From: an uncultured Candidatus Melainabacteria bacterium
Lineage (GTDB): Bacteria; Cyanobacteriota; Vampirovibrionia; Gastranaerophilales; Gastranaerophilaceae
Assembly (NCBI GenBank): GCA_937895785.1
Contig: CALBKW010000018.1
Coordinates: forward strand, 1 to 17,119
DNA length: 17,119 nucleotides
Direction: 5' to 3'
Below, one piece after another: positions 1 to 7,409 of the stretch. The notes under the pieces were generated by a model, which saw only the letters and a program-made list of their open reading frames with translations, had not been told where the DNA came from and searched no databases. The translations under genes and the position numbers were made by a program. Position 1 is the stretch's first letter. Each line of letters opens with the position of its first letter.

Positions 1-1
1 C

Positions 2-439
2 ATGACAAGTAACATCGGCAGTGAAGTTATCTTGGAAGACTCTATAAATGGCGATTTTTCAGAAACTAAAGAAAAAGTTATGAATATCTTAAAAGAACGT
101 TTCAAACCAGAATTTTTAAACCGTGTTGATGAAACAATTTTCTTCAAAGGCTTAACTTTAGACAATTTGAAACAAATAGTAGATATTCAAATGGAATCTT
201 TAGGCAAACGCTTGGGCGAACAAGAAATCAACCTAGAAGTTACACCAGATGCAAAAGAATTGCTTGCAACTCAAGGTTATAACCCAATTTATGGTGCAAG
301 ACCATTGAAACGTACAATTCGACAAATGGTTGAAAACCCATTAGCTAAATTAATCTTGGCTCAAAAATTCATTAAAGGTGACACTTTAGTAATTGATGCC
401 GAAAATGACGAAATAAAATTCAAAAGAAAATCTAAATAA
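2..439 (+). CDS. clpB: ClpB disaggregase, C-terminal fragment
   Basis: This is the C-terminal 145 residues of a ClpB/Hsp104-type AAA+ chaperone, which works with DnaK to pull proteins out of aggregates in the cytoplasm. The methionine at base 2 is internal, not a start: the frame opens directly into the second AAA+ module and the gene is cut by the window edge. Visible landmarks are the sensor-1 stretch MTSNIGSE (residues 1-8), the arginine-finger region FKPEFLNRVDE (about 34-44) and the sensor-2 motif YGARPLKR (about 97-104), followed by ENPLAK. The wording at sensor 1 and in GYNPIYGARPLKR...ENPLAK fits ClpB better than ClpC, ClpA or ClpX. The C-terminus is basic (KFKRKSK). A strong terminator follows 13 bases after the stop, so this gene ends its operon. 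Family assignment is firm; ClpB rather than ClpC is inferred from the C-terminal domain alone. Confidence 0.9.
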   Translation: MTSNIGSEVILEDSINGDFSETKEKVMNILKERFKPEFLNRVDETIFFKGLTLDNLKQIVDIQMESLGKRLGEQEINLEVTPDAKELLATQGYNPIYGARPLKRTIRQMVENPLAKLILAQKFIKGDTLVIDAENDEIKFKRKSK

Positions 440-452
440 TAAATTATTCTTG

Positions 453-490
453 AAGGCGCGGAATGTAATTCTTACATTCCGCGCCTTTTT
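453..490 (+). terminator. Intrinsic terminator after clpB
   Basis: A perfect 16-bp stem (453-468 with 472-487) with a three-base TTC loop is followed by a T run. The core GGCGCGGAATGT is strikingly GC-rich for this AT-rich region. It separates clpB from the next gene. Confidence 0.93.
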
Positions 491-491
491 A

Positions 492-517
492 TTATCACAA
501 TAATTTTGTGATAAAAT
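492..517 (+). promoter_or_regulatory. Promoter with palindromic operator-like site before the 538 gene
   Basis: A 9-bp inverted repeat, TTATCACAA (492-500) and TTGTGATAA (506-514) with a 5-base spacer, overlaps an extended -10 element TG-A-TAAAAT (509-517). No convincing -35 is seen. Predicted initiation near 524 would leave a leader of about 14 bases holding only the ribosome binding site. A palindrome sitting on the -10 suggests an operator, or alternatively a small hairpin. No regulator gene is adjacent. Confidence 0.4.
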
Positions 518-537
518 TATCAAAAAAGGAGAAAGTT

Positions 538-1113
538 ATGACAAACGAAGCGCTTTTTGATCCAGGGTTTACCAAAAATTTAATCCCTTTATCGCTTGAT
601 ACAAAATATTTTTACGATGAACTAAACATGATTAAAAATTTCAATATTAAAAAATCGGAGTTTAGAATTGCATTGCCTAAATTGGCTCAATTAACTGAAA
701 GACACATTGGTTTCTACGTTGGTTGTATGCTTTGGGGTGCATATTTAAAAACTCTTGGTTCTGAAAAAATCATCAATAATCCTTTTTTAGGCAAAGAATA
801 TGAAGAAGAACCAGCATTAAGCGAAATAAATTTCATTTTTGATTTTGTAAAAAAACTAGATAAAGATTCAAAGTATTATATTGGTAAACCATATAACTTT
901 GACACAAAAAAATTAGAAATTTTAGAATTATACAAAGAATTTATTAGAAAAAACGAAAGTTTTGTAAACACAGATACAGTTGATAAAATTGTTCTTGTTG
1001 GAAAATTAGAAAATATGCCAAAAGAAGAAATTATAGAAATAGAAAAGAAAATTCAAGACGTAATTCATACAGGTAAATTAGAGGAATTGCTAGAATTTTG
1101 TGATAAAATATAA
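538..1113 (+). CDS. Orphan protein, 191 residues
   Basis: I do not recognise this family. The start is placed at ATG 538 because AAGGAG (526-531) sits six bases upstream; a GTG at 508 is in frame but lies inside the upstream palindrome and has no ribosome binding site. The product appears soluble and mostly helical, rich in Lys, Glu and Ile, with no signal peptide. One short hydrophobic stretch, HIGFYVGCMLWGAYL (about residues 61-75), could be a buried helix and is too short and mixed to call a membrane span confidently. The C-terminal third (from about residue 145) is a charged helical segment with KEEIIEIEKKIQ. Adenine deaminase begins 46 bases downstream with no terminator between, so the two are probably co-transcribed. 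That is the only functional hint. Confidence 0.75.
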   Translation: MTNEALFDPGFTKNLIPLSLDTKYFYDELNMIKNFNIKKSEFRIALPKLAQLTERHIGFYVGCMLWGAYLKTLGSEKIINNPFLGKEYEEEPALSEINFIFDFVKKLDKDSKYYIGKPYNFDTKKLEILELYKEFIRKNESFVNTDTVDKIVLVGKLENMPKEEIIEIEKKIQDVIHTGKLEELLEFCDKI

Positions 1114-1159
1114 AGAACAGAAGTATTTAGGATTTTATAAGATTTAAGAAAGGAATAAA

Positions 1160-2890
1160 ATGCATCAAGAAGAATTTATTGCAGTTGCTTTAGGTGAAAA
1201 AAAAGCAGACTTAGTAATTAAAAATGCACAAATCGTAAATGTTTTAACCGAAGAAATTTACGAAAGCGATGTAGCTATTACAAATGGTAGAGTTGCAGGT
1301 GTTGCAAAAGGTTACCAAGGTGAAAAAGAAATAGATTTAAAGGGTGCATTCTTAACTCCAGGATTTATTGACGGTCACGTACACATTGAAAGTTCAATGA
1401 TGTTACCTCACAGATTTGCTCAAGCTGTTGTTCCAGCAGGTACAACAACTGTTGTAACAGACCCTCACGAAATTTCAAATGTTCTAGGTTTACACGGTAT
1501 CAGCTTTATGAGAGAAGCTTCTAAAAACTTGCCACTAAGAGTTTACACAATGCTTCCATCTTGCGTTCCAGCAACTTCATTTGAAACTTCAGGTTTTGAA
1601 TTAAACGCTTATGATTTATCTTTATTAATGGATAAAGATTGGGTTTTAGGCTTAGCAGAAATGATGAACTTCCCAGGAGTTCTAATGAGAGATAAAGAAG
1701 TTATGGCTAAAATTGATTTAGCTTTACAATACAAAAAACGTGTAGATGGTCACGCACCACAAGTTTCAGGTAAAGACCTATGTGCTTACATCGCAAGTGG
1801 TGTAACTTCTGATCATGAATGCACAGATCCAGAACAAGCTTTAGAAAAATTAAGACAAGGTATGTATATTATGGTTCGTGAAGGTACTGCGGCAAAAGAT
1901 TTGGATGCATTAATGCCTATTTTAAAACATAACAATAACCGTAAAATCTTATTCGTAACTGATGACAGACACCCAGAAGATTTACGCGTACATATTGGCG
2001 GTATGGTTCAACGTTCAGTTGAAAACGGAGTAAACCCAATTAAAGCAATCCAAATGGCAAGTTTGAATACCGCTGAATACTTCAAAATTCAAGATTTAGG
2101 CGCTATTGCACCTGGCTATAAGGCTGATTTCAACGTATTTACATCAATGAATGACTTTACAAAACCATTGATGGTATTCCAAAATGGTCAAGTTGTTGCT
2201 GAAAACGGTAACTTAGTTGCATCATTAGATAACGTTAATGTTCCATCTACAAGAGGTTCTGTAAACGTAGGTTGGTTAGAAGAAGATAGCTTCCATATTC
2301 CAGCAAAAGGAAACAAAGTTAACGCTATTGAAATTATCCCTCATCAATTAATTACAAAACAAACTGTTGTTGACGTAAAAGTTGAAAACGGCTTAGCAAA
2401 AGCAAACTTAGATGATGATGTATTAAAAATTTGCGTTGTAGAACGTCACAGAGCAAGTGGAAACATCGGTAAAGGTTTTGTTAAAGGCTTTGGTATCAAA
2501 GAAGGTGCTATTGCATCAACAGTTGCTCATGATTCACACAATATGATTATCATTGGTACAAATGACGAAGATATGCTTTTAGCTCAAAAAGAACTTGTTA
2601 AATCACAAGGTGGTAAAGTTGTAGTTAGAAACGGTGAAATTCTTGCAAAATTACCTCTACCTGTTGCAGGTTTAATGTCTTATGAAGATATTGAATTTGT
2701 TACAGAAAAATCAGAAGCTTTAAACAAAGCAGCTAAAGAAATTGGTTGTGTTGTAGATGATCCATTTATGACAATGGGATTTTTATCACTACCTGTAATT
2801 CCTCAACTAAAAATTACAGACAAAGGGATTTTCTCAACTGATATCTTCAACTTTATCGACATATTTGAAACTGAACCTGCAAAAGTTTAG
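1160..2890 (+). CDS. ade: Adenine deaminase
   Basis: This enzyme hydrolyses adenine to hypoxanthine and ammonia in cytoplasmic purine salvage. At 576 residues it matches the usual length of the AdeC family in the amidohydrolase superfamily. Metal-site motifs are in order: H73 and H75 in GFIDGHVHIESSM, the DPHE segment (101-104), E167 in GLAEMM, H198 in DGHAP, H219 in SDHE, and D268/D269 in VTDDRHPEDL. The C-terminal half carries the family-specific segment with ERHRASGNIGKGFVKGFG and the MSYED stretch. ATG 1160 is preceded by AAAGGA (1149-1154). It follows an orphan gene at a 46-base gap and ends in a strong terminator. No purine riboswitch is apparent upstream. MtnN in this window releases adenine, so the two could be metabolically linked. 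Assignment is secure. Confidence 0.96.
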   Translation: MHQEEFIAVALGEKKADLVIKNAQIVNVLTEEIYESDVAITNGRVAGVAKGYQGEKEIDLKGAFLTPGFIDGHVHIESSMMLPHRFAQAVVPAGTTTVVTDPHEISNVLGLHGISFMREASKNLPLRVYTMLPSCVPATSFETSGFELNAYDLSLLMDKDWVLGLAEMMNFPGVLMRDKEVMAKIDLALQYKKRVDGHAPQVSGKDLCAYIASGVTSDHECTDPEQALEKLRQGMYIMVREGTAAKDLDALMPILKHNNNRKILFVTDDRHPEDLRVHIGGMVQRSVENGVNPIKAIQMASLNTAEYFKIQDLGAIAPGYKADFNVFTSMNDFTKPLMVFQNGQVVAENGNLVASLDNVNVPSTRGSVNVGWLEEDSFHIPAKGNKVNAIEIIPHQLITKQTVVDVKVENGLAKANLDDDVLKICVVERHRASGNIGKGFVKGFGIKEGAIASTVAHDSHNMIIIGTNDEDMLLAQKELVKSQGGKVVVRNGEILAKLPLPVAGLMSYEDIEFVTEKSEALNKAAKEIGCVVDDPFMTMGFLSLPVIPQLKITDKGIFSTDIFNFIDIFETEPAKV

Positions 2891-2907
2891 TTTTACAAAA
2901 ATAACAT

Positions 2908-2946
2908 AAAAGGGCGGTTTGTGAAATTCACAAACCGCCCTTTTAC
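2908..2946 (+). terminator. Intrinsic terminator after ade
   Basis: A 16-bp perfect stem (2908-2923 with 2929-2944) around a five-base loop carries GGGCGG/CCGCCC at its core and A/T tails on both sides. The downstream T run is only four bases. The flanking A and T tracts would also let it act on the opposite strand. Confidence 0.88.
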
Positions 2947-3024
2947 ACTTGTAATAAATATTTAATTTTTTTGGACAAATTTTGCTAAAACCATGATTAA
3001 TGCTGAGTTTCATATGTAAACATT

Positions 3025-3033
3025 TGTTACAAT
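3025..3033 (+). promoter_or_regulatory. Extended -10 promoter for the 3111 gene
   Basis: TG-T-TACAAT (3025-3033) is a good extended -10 element; no clear -35 is visible. Predicted initiation near 3040 gives a leader of about 70 bases. It lies in the 220-base gap between the ade terminator and the 3111 gene. An imperfect palindrome, TGTAA-N7-TTACA (3015-3031), overlaps it. Confidence 0.4.
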
Positions 3034-3110
3034 AGATCTACTTATTCCTAAAGAAAATAAAAATAATGTCGAATAAACTAGTGTAATGAGAAAGAAAAAA
3101 GGGTATTGAT

Positions 3111-5003
3111 ATGGTTGATAAAGCTAGAATACAAGCTTATATCGCAACACTTCCACCAAAGGAACGTGCCAGATTTCAAAAGTTGCCAGAACAGCAACAA
3201 ATTTCAATCATGAACAAAGCTCTAGGTACAACTTCTGTAAAATCTAAAGCAAGTTCTAATACCTCAACTTTGCCTAAATTTAGCCAAAGGACAATGAATT
3301 CAATTTTCAATAATGATAGATACACTTGCCAATCAGATAACACTCGTGTTATGTATCCACACGTAGAAATTGCAAGAAAAGAAGTTCAAGTAAGACAAGA
3401 TTTGAAAAAAGCTGGAAAACTACCTAAAAAGAAATTAGATTTAAAACCAGTTAGTCAACAAAGTCAAAGACTTAGACAAGGCATCGTTTCAAGAATGCAA
3501 AAAAGTTATAATGCAGCAGCAACAAGCTTCAACGGACAAATGCAAAAAGACGGTTGGGCTGGTGATGTTGCAGACGGAATTAGTAAACTTTGGAATAATA
3601 ATTTGTGGAATTTAACAGGAAATACTGCCGATATGGTTAGAGCAGATTTAAAACAATATCGTGCTCAAACTGCTGATTTAAGAGAATCTATTGCCCGTCA
3701 AGACTTTCCACAAAAATTCAGACAAATTTATGGTATAAACTATAATGAACAAAACATTAAAACTTTCTATAATACAGAAAGTAAGGTAAAAAATGTTGCA
3801 ACTGCAATTACCACAGCTAGAGCTGTTCAAAGCGCATTTGAATTACCATTAAAACAATACAACGAAAATTATGGTCTTTATAAAGACCATGTTGAAGTTT
3901 TACACGGACCTACTGGAACTATTGAGAAAAAAGTTCCAAAAGAAATGCTTTTAAAAGGTCTTCGTGGAAAAGTTGAAGAAATGGTTGGCGGTCAAAAAGG
4001 CGTAGAACAAATTGCAAAACAATCAAATATTGATTTGTCAAAACTTAGCGATGCAGATAAATACAAATTTTACGGCAAAATTGCACAACAACTAGTAGAT
4101 GCTTCAAAAAATGCTGAAAAAAGAGCATTGAACGGCAAATCTTTTGAATATTATGAAAAACAATATGATGCTGCATATGCAAGGGCTTTTGGAACTAAAA
4201 ATAATATTCAAAAACGAGTTGCAAAATATAACACTTCACAAGAAATCGGCACTGCCGCAGTTAAAGCAGGAACTCAAGCAATTGTTGTAGTTGGTTCATC
4301 AGTTGCAATAGTAGCTTCTGGCGGTACAGCAACTCCATTAGTTGTTGCGGGTATTTCTGGAGCTGCCTCAATTGCAATTGATGTCACAGACAAGGCAACA
4401 AACGGAATAAAAGGTGATGTAAAAAAATCAATGCCTGGCATACTAAAATCAGGAATGATTGATGCTGCATTTACTTACGCTGGAGGTAATGTCGCAAAAG
4501 GTCTTAAAACTTTTGTAAACCCTACAACTGCTGCTGGTAGTGCCGTTGTTAACGCAACAGCAAATGGTATTGGTGCAGCAACAGAAGGTACAATTAAAGA
4601 TGCCGTTACAGGCGGTTTTGACAACTTCTCGTTAAAGACTTTTGCCATAAGAGCTTTGATTGCATCAACTTTGGGTAACGTAAAATTAGTTACAAACAAT
4701 GATGCATTAGTAAAAACTATTGGCGTTGGTAAAAGTGCAACTATGAGTGCAACAATAAAATCTGTAAAAATAGAATTAAAAGAACAAGCAAAAGCTCAAG
4801 GCGCTACAAATGCACAAAAAGTTGTTCAGTTCATGGAACAAAACCCTGAAGAATTTGAAAAAATAGTAATGGAAATTGCTCAAGAGCAAGAGAATGCTCC
4901 AGCACCTGATACAAAAAAAGTTGGACAAGTTATTGAACAAAAAACAGATAATATTGAACAAATTGTTGTAGATATTCAAAAAACAAAAGATAAAGTTGAA
5001 TAA
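3111..5003 (+). CDS. Large orphan protein A, paralog of the 5143 gene
   Basis: 630 residues, family not recognised. ATG 3111 has AAAGGG (3098-3103) seven bases upstream. Visible parts are: a charged helical N-terminus with LPPKERARFQKLPEQQQ (14-30); a Ser/Lys-rich stretch; a block GWAGDVADGISKLW (148-161); FPQKFRQIYGINYNEQNI (199-216); NGKSFEYYEKQYDAAYARAFG...NIQKRVAKYNTSQEIGTAAV (341-384, listed here in parts); a Gly/Ala/Val-rich hydrophobic tract (about 385-425) followed by further Gly/Ala-rich segments to about 520; and a Gln/Glu/Lys-rich helical C-terminus. The three blocks recur in order in the next gene, so the pair arose by duplication. There is no N-terminal signal peptide. The Gly/Ala-rich tract resembles the small-residue membrane-inserting or glycine-zipper segments of some secreted toxins, but this is a resemblance only. 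Terminators lie on both sides, suggesting a single-gene transcript. Confidence 0.8.
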   Translation: MVDKARIQAYIATLPPKERARFQKLPEQQQISIMNKALGTTSVKSKASSNTSTLPKFSQRTMNSIFNNDRYTCQSDNTRVMYPHVEIARKEVQVRQDLKKAGKLPKKKLDLKPVSQQSQRLRQGIVSRMQKSYNAAATSFNGQMQKDGWAGDVADGISKLWNNNLWNLTGNTADMVRADLKQYRAQTADLRESIARQDFPQKFRQIYGINYNEQNIKTFYNTESKVKNVATAITTARAVQSAFELPLKQYNENYGLYKDHVEVLHGPTGTIEKKVPKEMLLKGLRGKVEEMVGGQKGVEQIAKQSNIDLSKLSDADKYKFYGKIAQQLVDASKNAEKRALNGKSFEYYEKQYDAAYARAFGTKNNIQKRVAKYNTSQEIGTAAVKAGTQAIVVVGSSVAIVASGGTATPLVVAGISGAASIAIDVTDKATNGIKGDVKKSMPGILKSGMIDAAFTYAGGNVAKGLKTFVNPTTAAGSAVVNATANGIGAATEGTIKDAVTGGFDNFSLKTFAIRALIASTLGNVKLVTNNDALVKTIGVGKSATMSATIKSVKIELKEQAKAQGATNAQKVVQFMEQNPEEFEKIVMEIAQEQENAPAPDTKKVGQVIEQKTDNIEQIVVDIQKTKDKVE

Positions 5004-5012
5004 AATCATATT

Positions 5013-5050
5013 AAAAAGCTATTTTACAAATTTGTAAAATAGCTTTTTGT
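5013..5050 (+). terminator. Intrinsic terminator after the 3111 gene
   Basis: A perfect 18-bp inverted repeat (5013-5030 with 5031-5048) has almost no spacer, so the real loop is the central AAATTT. It ends in a five-T run. It is weaker in GC than the other terminators here, with one GC pair cluster at AGCT, and may leak into the next gene. Confidence 0.75.
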
Positions 5051-5142
5051 TTACAAATTGTAACAAAAGCGCAAAAACATGGCAATTATTATTTTTACGG
5101 GACTTTATAAATTCAAAGTTAGTGTAAAAATTAGGGAATATT

Positions 5143-6771
5143 GTGATTAATTTAAACGCATTAAATGCAATTAAATCAACTAATAATATCCAAAAAGCGC
5201 AATCTAATAACGGATTTCGCCACTCTTCTTATGTTCAAAAGCCAGACTCTTTTGAACGCAATTCTAATGTTAATTTTACTGGCTCATCTAACAGGCAAAA
5301 ACAGTATCAAAAAACAACAGAAGCACTTAAGACTATCGGACAAAATGCACAATTATCTCTTGACGGTCAATTAGCATCTGAAGGTTGGGCAGGCAAAGTT
5401 GCTGACAGCGTAAGCGTTTTATGGAACTCAAAAAATAGAGCTGTTCTGGTTCAAAAAGATATCGATACCTACAATCAGCAAGTTGATGAACTAAAAGTTT
5501 CAATTAAAGAAAAGAAATTCCCTGAAAAATTCCAAGAAATTTTTGGAATTGAATATAATAATGCAAATATTAGAAAATATAATAACAAAGTTAAACAGTT
5601 TAAATTAGCTGTTACAACTCAAGCCATGTCAGATATTGTATCAAAAAAATTGTCTGATGATTTAAAACAGTTCAAAGAAAGTGACGGAAAACTTCAAGAC
5701 AAGGTTGAGAAAAAAATTAATCCCTATGCCATGACTGGTTCTGTTCCATATTTTTACCATACAACACCTAAAAAACAAATTTTTGAAAATATGGAAAATT
5801 CATTAATTTCAATTGTTGGTTCAAAAGAAACTTTAGATGACACTCTAAATGCTTCTGGTATGAATACTGAAAAAATGACTATGGACGAAAAATATAATGC
5901 TTATGGCATTATGGCAGAATTTTTAGATGAAACATTGAAAGATACCGCAAAAAATGTTCGCAATGGAAAAACTTTAAAAGAGTTGCAAAAAGAATATGAT
6001 GAGTCTTATGAACATGCTTATGGTCATACAAACGACATTCAAGAAAGAGTTGATAAATACAATCGTTCACAAGAAATTGGTGCTGCGGCAGTAAGAGGTG
6101 CAACTCGTTCAGTATTATCTGCATTAGTGTTATTAACTGCGCCAGAAGCTGGTTTCGCAAAAATCGCAGCAAAATCGGCAACTACAATGGGAATTAAAGT
6201 TTTAGTAGACGGCTCTGATAAATTAAGTAGCGATAAAGAAGATGCATTAGATGCTAAAAACTTCAAAAAACTTGTACGTTCTGCATCAATTAGTGGTGCT
6301 GAAAAACTTGCATCGGGTGTTTTAGGTTCTGTAGTTCCTGCATTTGACACAGGTTATGAATTTCTAGATAAAGTTCTTGAACAAGGCAAAGAAGTTGCAT
6401 CAGATACAGTTTTAGGTCTAACTTCTGAAAAATTAAAAAAAGGAAATTGGGCAACAAACCAAATCATTCCAAGAATGTTAATTTCATTTGTATTCAGAAA
6501 TATAAGCCCTAACGACGATGTAATTAAAGAAATTTTGAGTGCTACAAAAGGTAGTGTAAACCAAGCTATGAAATATTCAACTCGTGAAAGAGATGTTGTT
6601 AAATCCTTTATGGAAGGTACAAAACAGGCTTTATCAAAAGTTGAAGTAAAAGATAAAAAATCGTTAGAAGAATTAAAGGAAATGTCTAATGAAGATCCAG
6701 AAGAATTTTTAAAAGTTATGACATCTGCATTACAACAAATTGTAGATGAAAAAAATAAGGAAATGGATTAA
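5143..6771 (+). CDS. Large orphan protein B, paralog of the 3111 gene
   Basis: 542 residues, family not recognised. The GTG start at 5143 is chosen because TTAGGGAA (5131-5138) lies just upstream and the N-terminal sequence resembles those of the neighbouring 6813 gene. Residues 1-50 are Asn/Ser-rich and low in complexity, with NVNFTGSSN at 43-51. Blocks shared with protein A are GWAGKVADSVSVLW (81-94), FPEKFQEIFGIEYNNANI (126-143) and a 40-residue block around YDESYEHAYG and IQERVDKYNRSQEIGAAAV (274-318). A short hydrophobic, Ala-rich segment follows (about 322-355). The C-terminus is charged and includes NEDPEEFLKVM (516-526), matching NPEEFEKIVM near the end of protein A. No signal peptide is seen. 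Protein B is shorter mainly because the N-terminal region and the Gly/Ala-rich tract are reduced. The DUF1284 gene follows 41 bases later without a terminator. Confidence 0.8.
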   Translation: MINLNALNAIKSTNNIQKAQSNNGFRHSSYVQKPDSFERNSNVNFTGSSNRQKQYQKTTEALKTIGQNAQLSLDGQLASEGWAGKVADSVSVLWNSKNRAVLVQKDIDTYNQQVDELKVSIKEKKFPEKFQEIFGIEYNNANIRKYNNKVKQFKLAVTTQAMSDIVSKKLSDDLKQFKESDGKLQDKVEKKINPYAMTGSVPYFYHTTPKKQIFENMENSLISIVGSKETLDDTLNASGMNTEKMTMDEKYNAYGIMAEFLDETLKDTAKNVRNGKTLKELQKEYDESYEHAYGHTNDIQERVDKYNRSQEIGAAAVRGATRSVLSALVLLTAPEAGFAKIAAKSATTMGIKVLVDGSDKLSSDKEDALDAKNFKKLVRSASISGAEKLASGVLGSVVPAFDTGYEFLDKVLEQGKEVASDTVLGLTSEKLKKGNWATNQIIPRMLISFVFRNISPNDDVIKEILSATKGSVNQAMKYSTRERDVVKSFMEGTKQALSKVEVKDKKSLEELKEMSNEDPEEFLKVMTSALQQIVDEKNKEMD

Positions 6772-6812
6772 AATAAATTTATGGAATTAGGGAAATAGAA
6801 GGAAATTAGAAA

Positions 6813-7355
6813 ATGATTAGCGCAGTAAACGCAACAACACAAACAAACAACGTAAGTTATGTATCAAAACCAAACACAATAGCACTAAGACCTCACCACT
6901 TTTTATGCTTACCTGGATATAAAGGTTATAATTATAGCCAATCGGCAAAAACAAGCTGGGATATAATTTCAAAACAATTGAGAGAAAATCCAGATACTGA
7001 TATTTTAATTAAAAGTGGTAAAGATGATTTATGCAAGAAATGTCCTAACGATGGTACTGGAACAGCTATTTGCAAAGACGATTCAGTTAACCAATTAGAC
7101 GAAAAAGTTAAATTTTTAATCGGTATTGAAACTGGCAAAACATATAAGTTTAGTGAAATCATGAAACGTATGAAATGGGTTATGACACCAGAAGTTCATA
7201 AAGACTTATGTTCTGACTGTTGCTGGTGGAGAAAAGGATTATGTAGAGATACTTTTGCTGAAAACAGTACCTCTCCATTATTGAGCGTAACATCAAATGG
7301 CAAAATTAATACTAACGGTTTAAAGTACGTTCCACCTACTAAAAAAGCGGCTTAA
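6813..7355 (+). CDS. DUF1284-family cysteine-rich protein
   Basis: 180 residues. The core (about 26-145) matches the DUF1284 pattern: RPHHFLCLPGYKGYNYS (26-42), then DDLCKKCPND (71-80) and a conserved Cys at 87. Eight cysteines are present (32, 74, 77, 87, 133, 136, 137, 144), the last four in LCSDCCWWRKGLC. This arrangement is compatible with metal or Fe-S binding, but the biochemical function of the family is unknown to me. The protein carries an extra Asn/Thr-rich N-terminus of about 25 residues (with NVSYVSKPN) and a basic C-terminal tail absent from the usual domain. ATG 6813 is preceded by AAGGAAA (6799-6805). It lies 41 bases after paralog B with no terminator between and is likely co-transcribed with it. 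The shared style of N-terminus suggests common targeting or origin; that is inference. Confidence 0.8.
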   Translation: MISAVNATTQTNNVSYVSKPNTIALRPHHFLCLPGYKGYNYSQSAKTSWDIISKQLRENPDTDILIKSGKDDLCKKCPNDGTGTAICKDDSVNQLDEKVKFLIGIETGKTYKFSEIMKRMKWVMTPEVHKDLCSDCCWWRKGLCRDTFAENSTSPLLSVTSNGKINTNGLKYVPPTKKAA

Positions 7356-7392
7356 TTTTACTCTTTCTTGATGATATTAAAATTTCATTTTT

Positions 7393-7401
7393 TGATATAA
7401 A
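7393..7401 (+). promoter_or_regulatory. Extended -10 promoter immediately before the radical SAM gene
   Basis: TG-A-TATAAA (7393-7401) lies only eight bases before the ATG at 7410, and no ribosome binding site is present. Initiation about seven bases downstream of the -10 would coincide with the start codon, giving a leaderless message. No clear -35 is seen. Confidence 0.35.
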
Positions 7402-7409
7402 ATAAAATT

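Noticed and set aside
508..537. An in-frame GTG at 508 that would lengthen the orphan gene by ten residues
   Set aside because: It lies inside the promoter palindrome, has no ribosome binding site and is passed by an ATG at 538 with a well-spaced AAGGAG.
1114..1159. Purine riboswitch before adenine deaminase
   Set aside because: The 46-base gap is too short and has no conserved three-way junction or loop motifs; nothing suitable is upstream of 538 either.
3015..5063. Possible shared operator of the two paralogs: TGTAA-N7-TTACA (3015-3031) and TTACAA-A-TTGTAA (5051-5063)
   Set aside because: The half-sites are in opposite order in the two places, and AT-rich short palindromes are expected by chance. 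The second also sits right next to a terminator of similar composition.
6039..6350. Open frame of 103 codons on the minus strand inside paralog B
   Set aside because: It has no ribosome binding site, composition mirrors the sense gene, and the plus-strand frame is supported by paralogy with protein A. Similar antisense frames within other genes were discarded for the same reasons.
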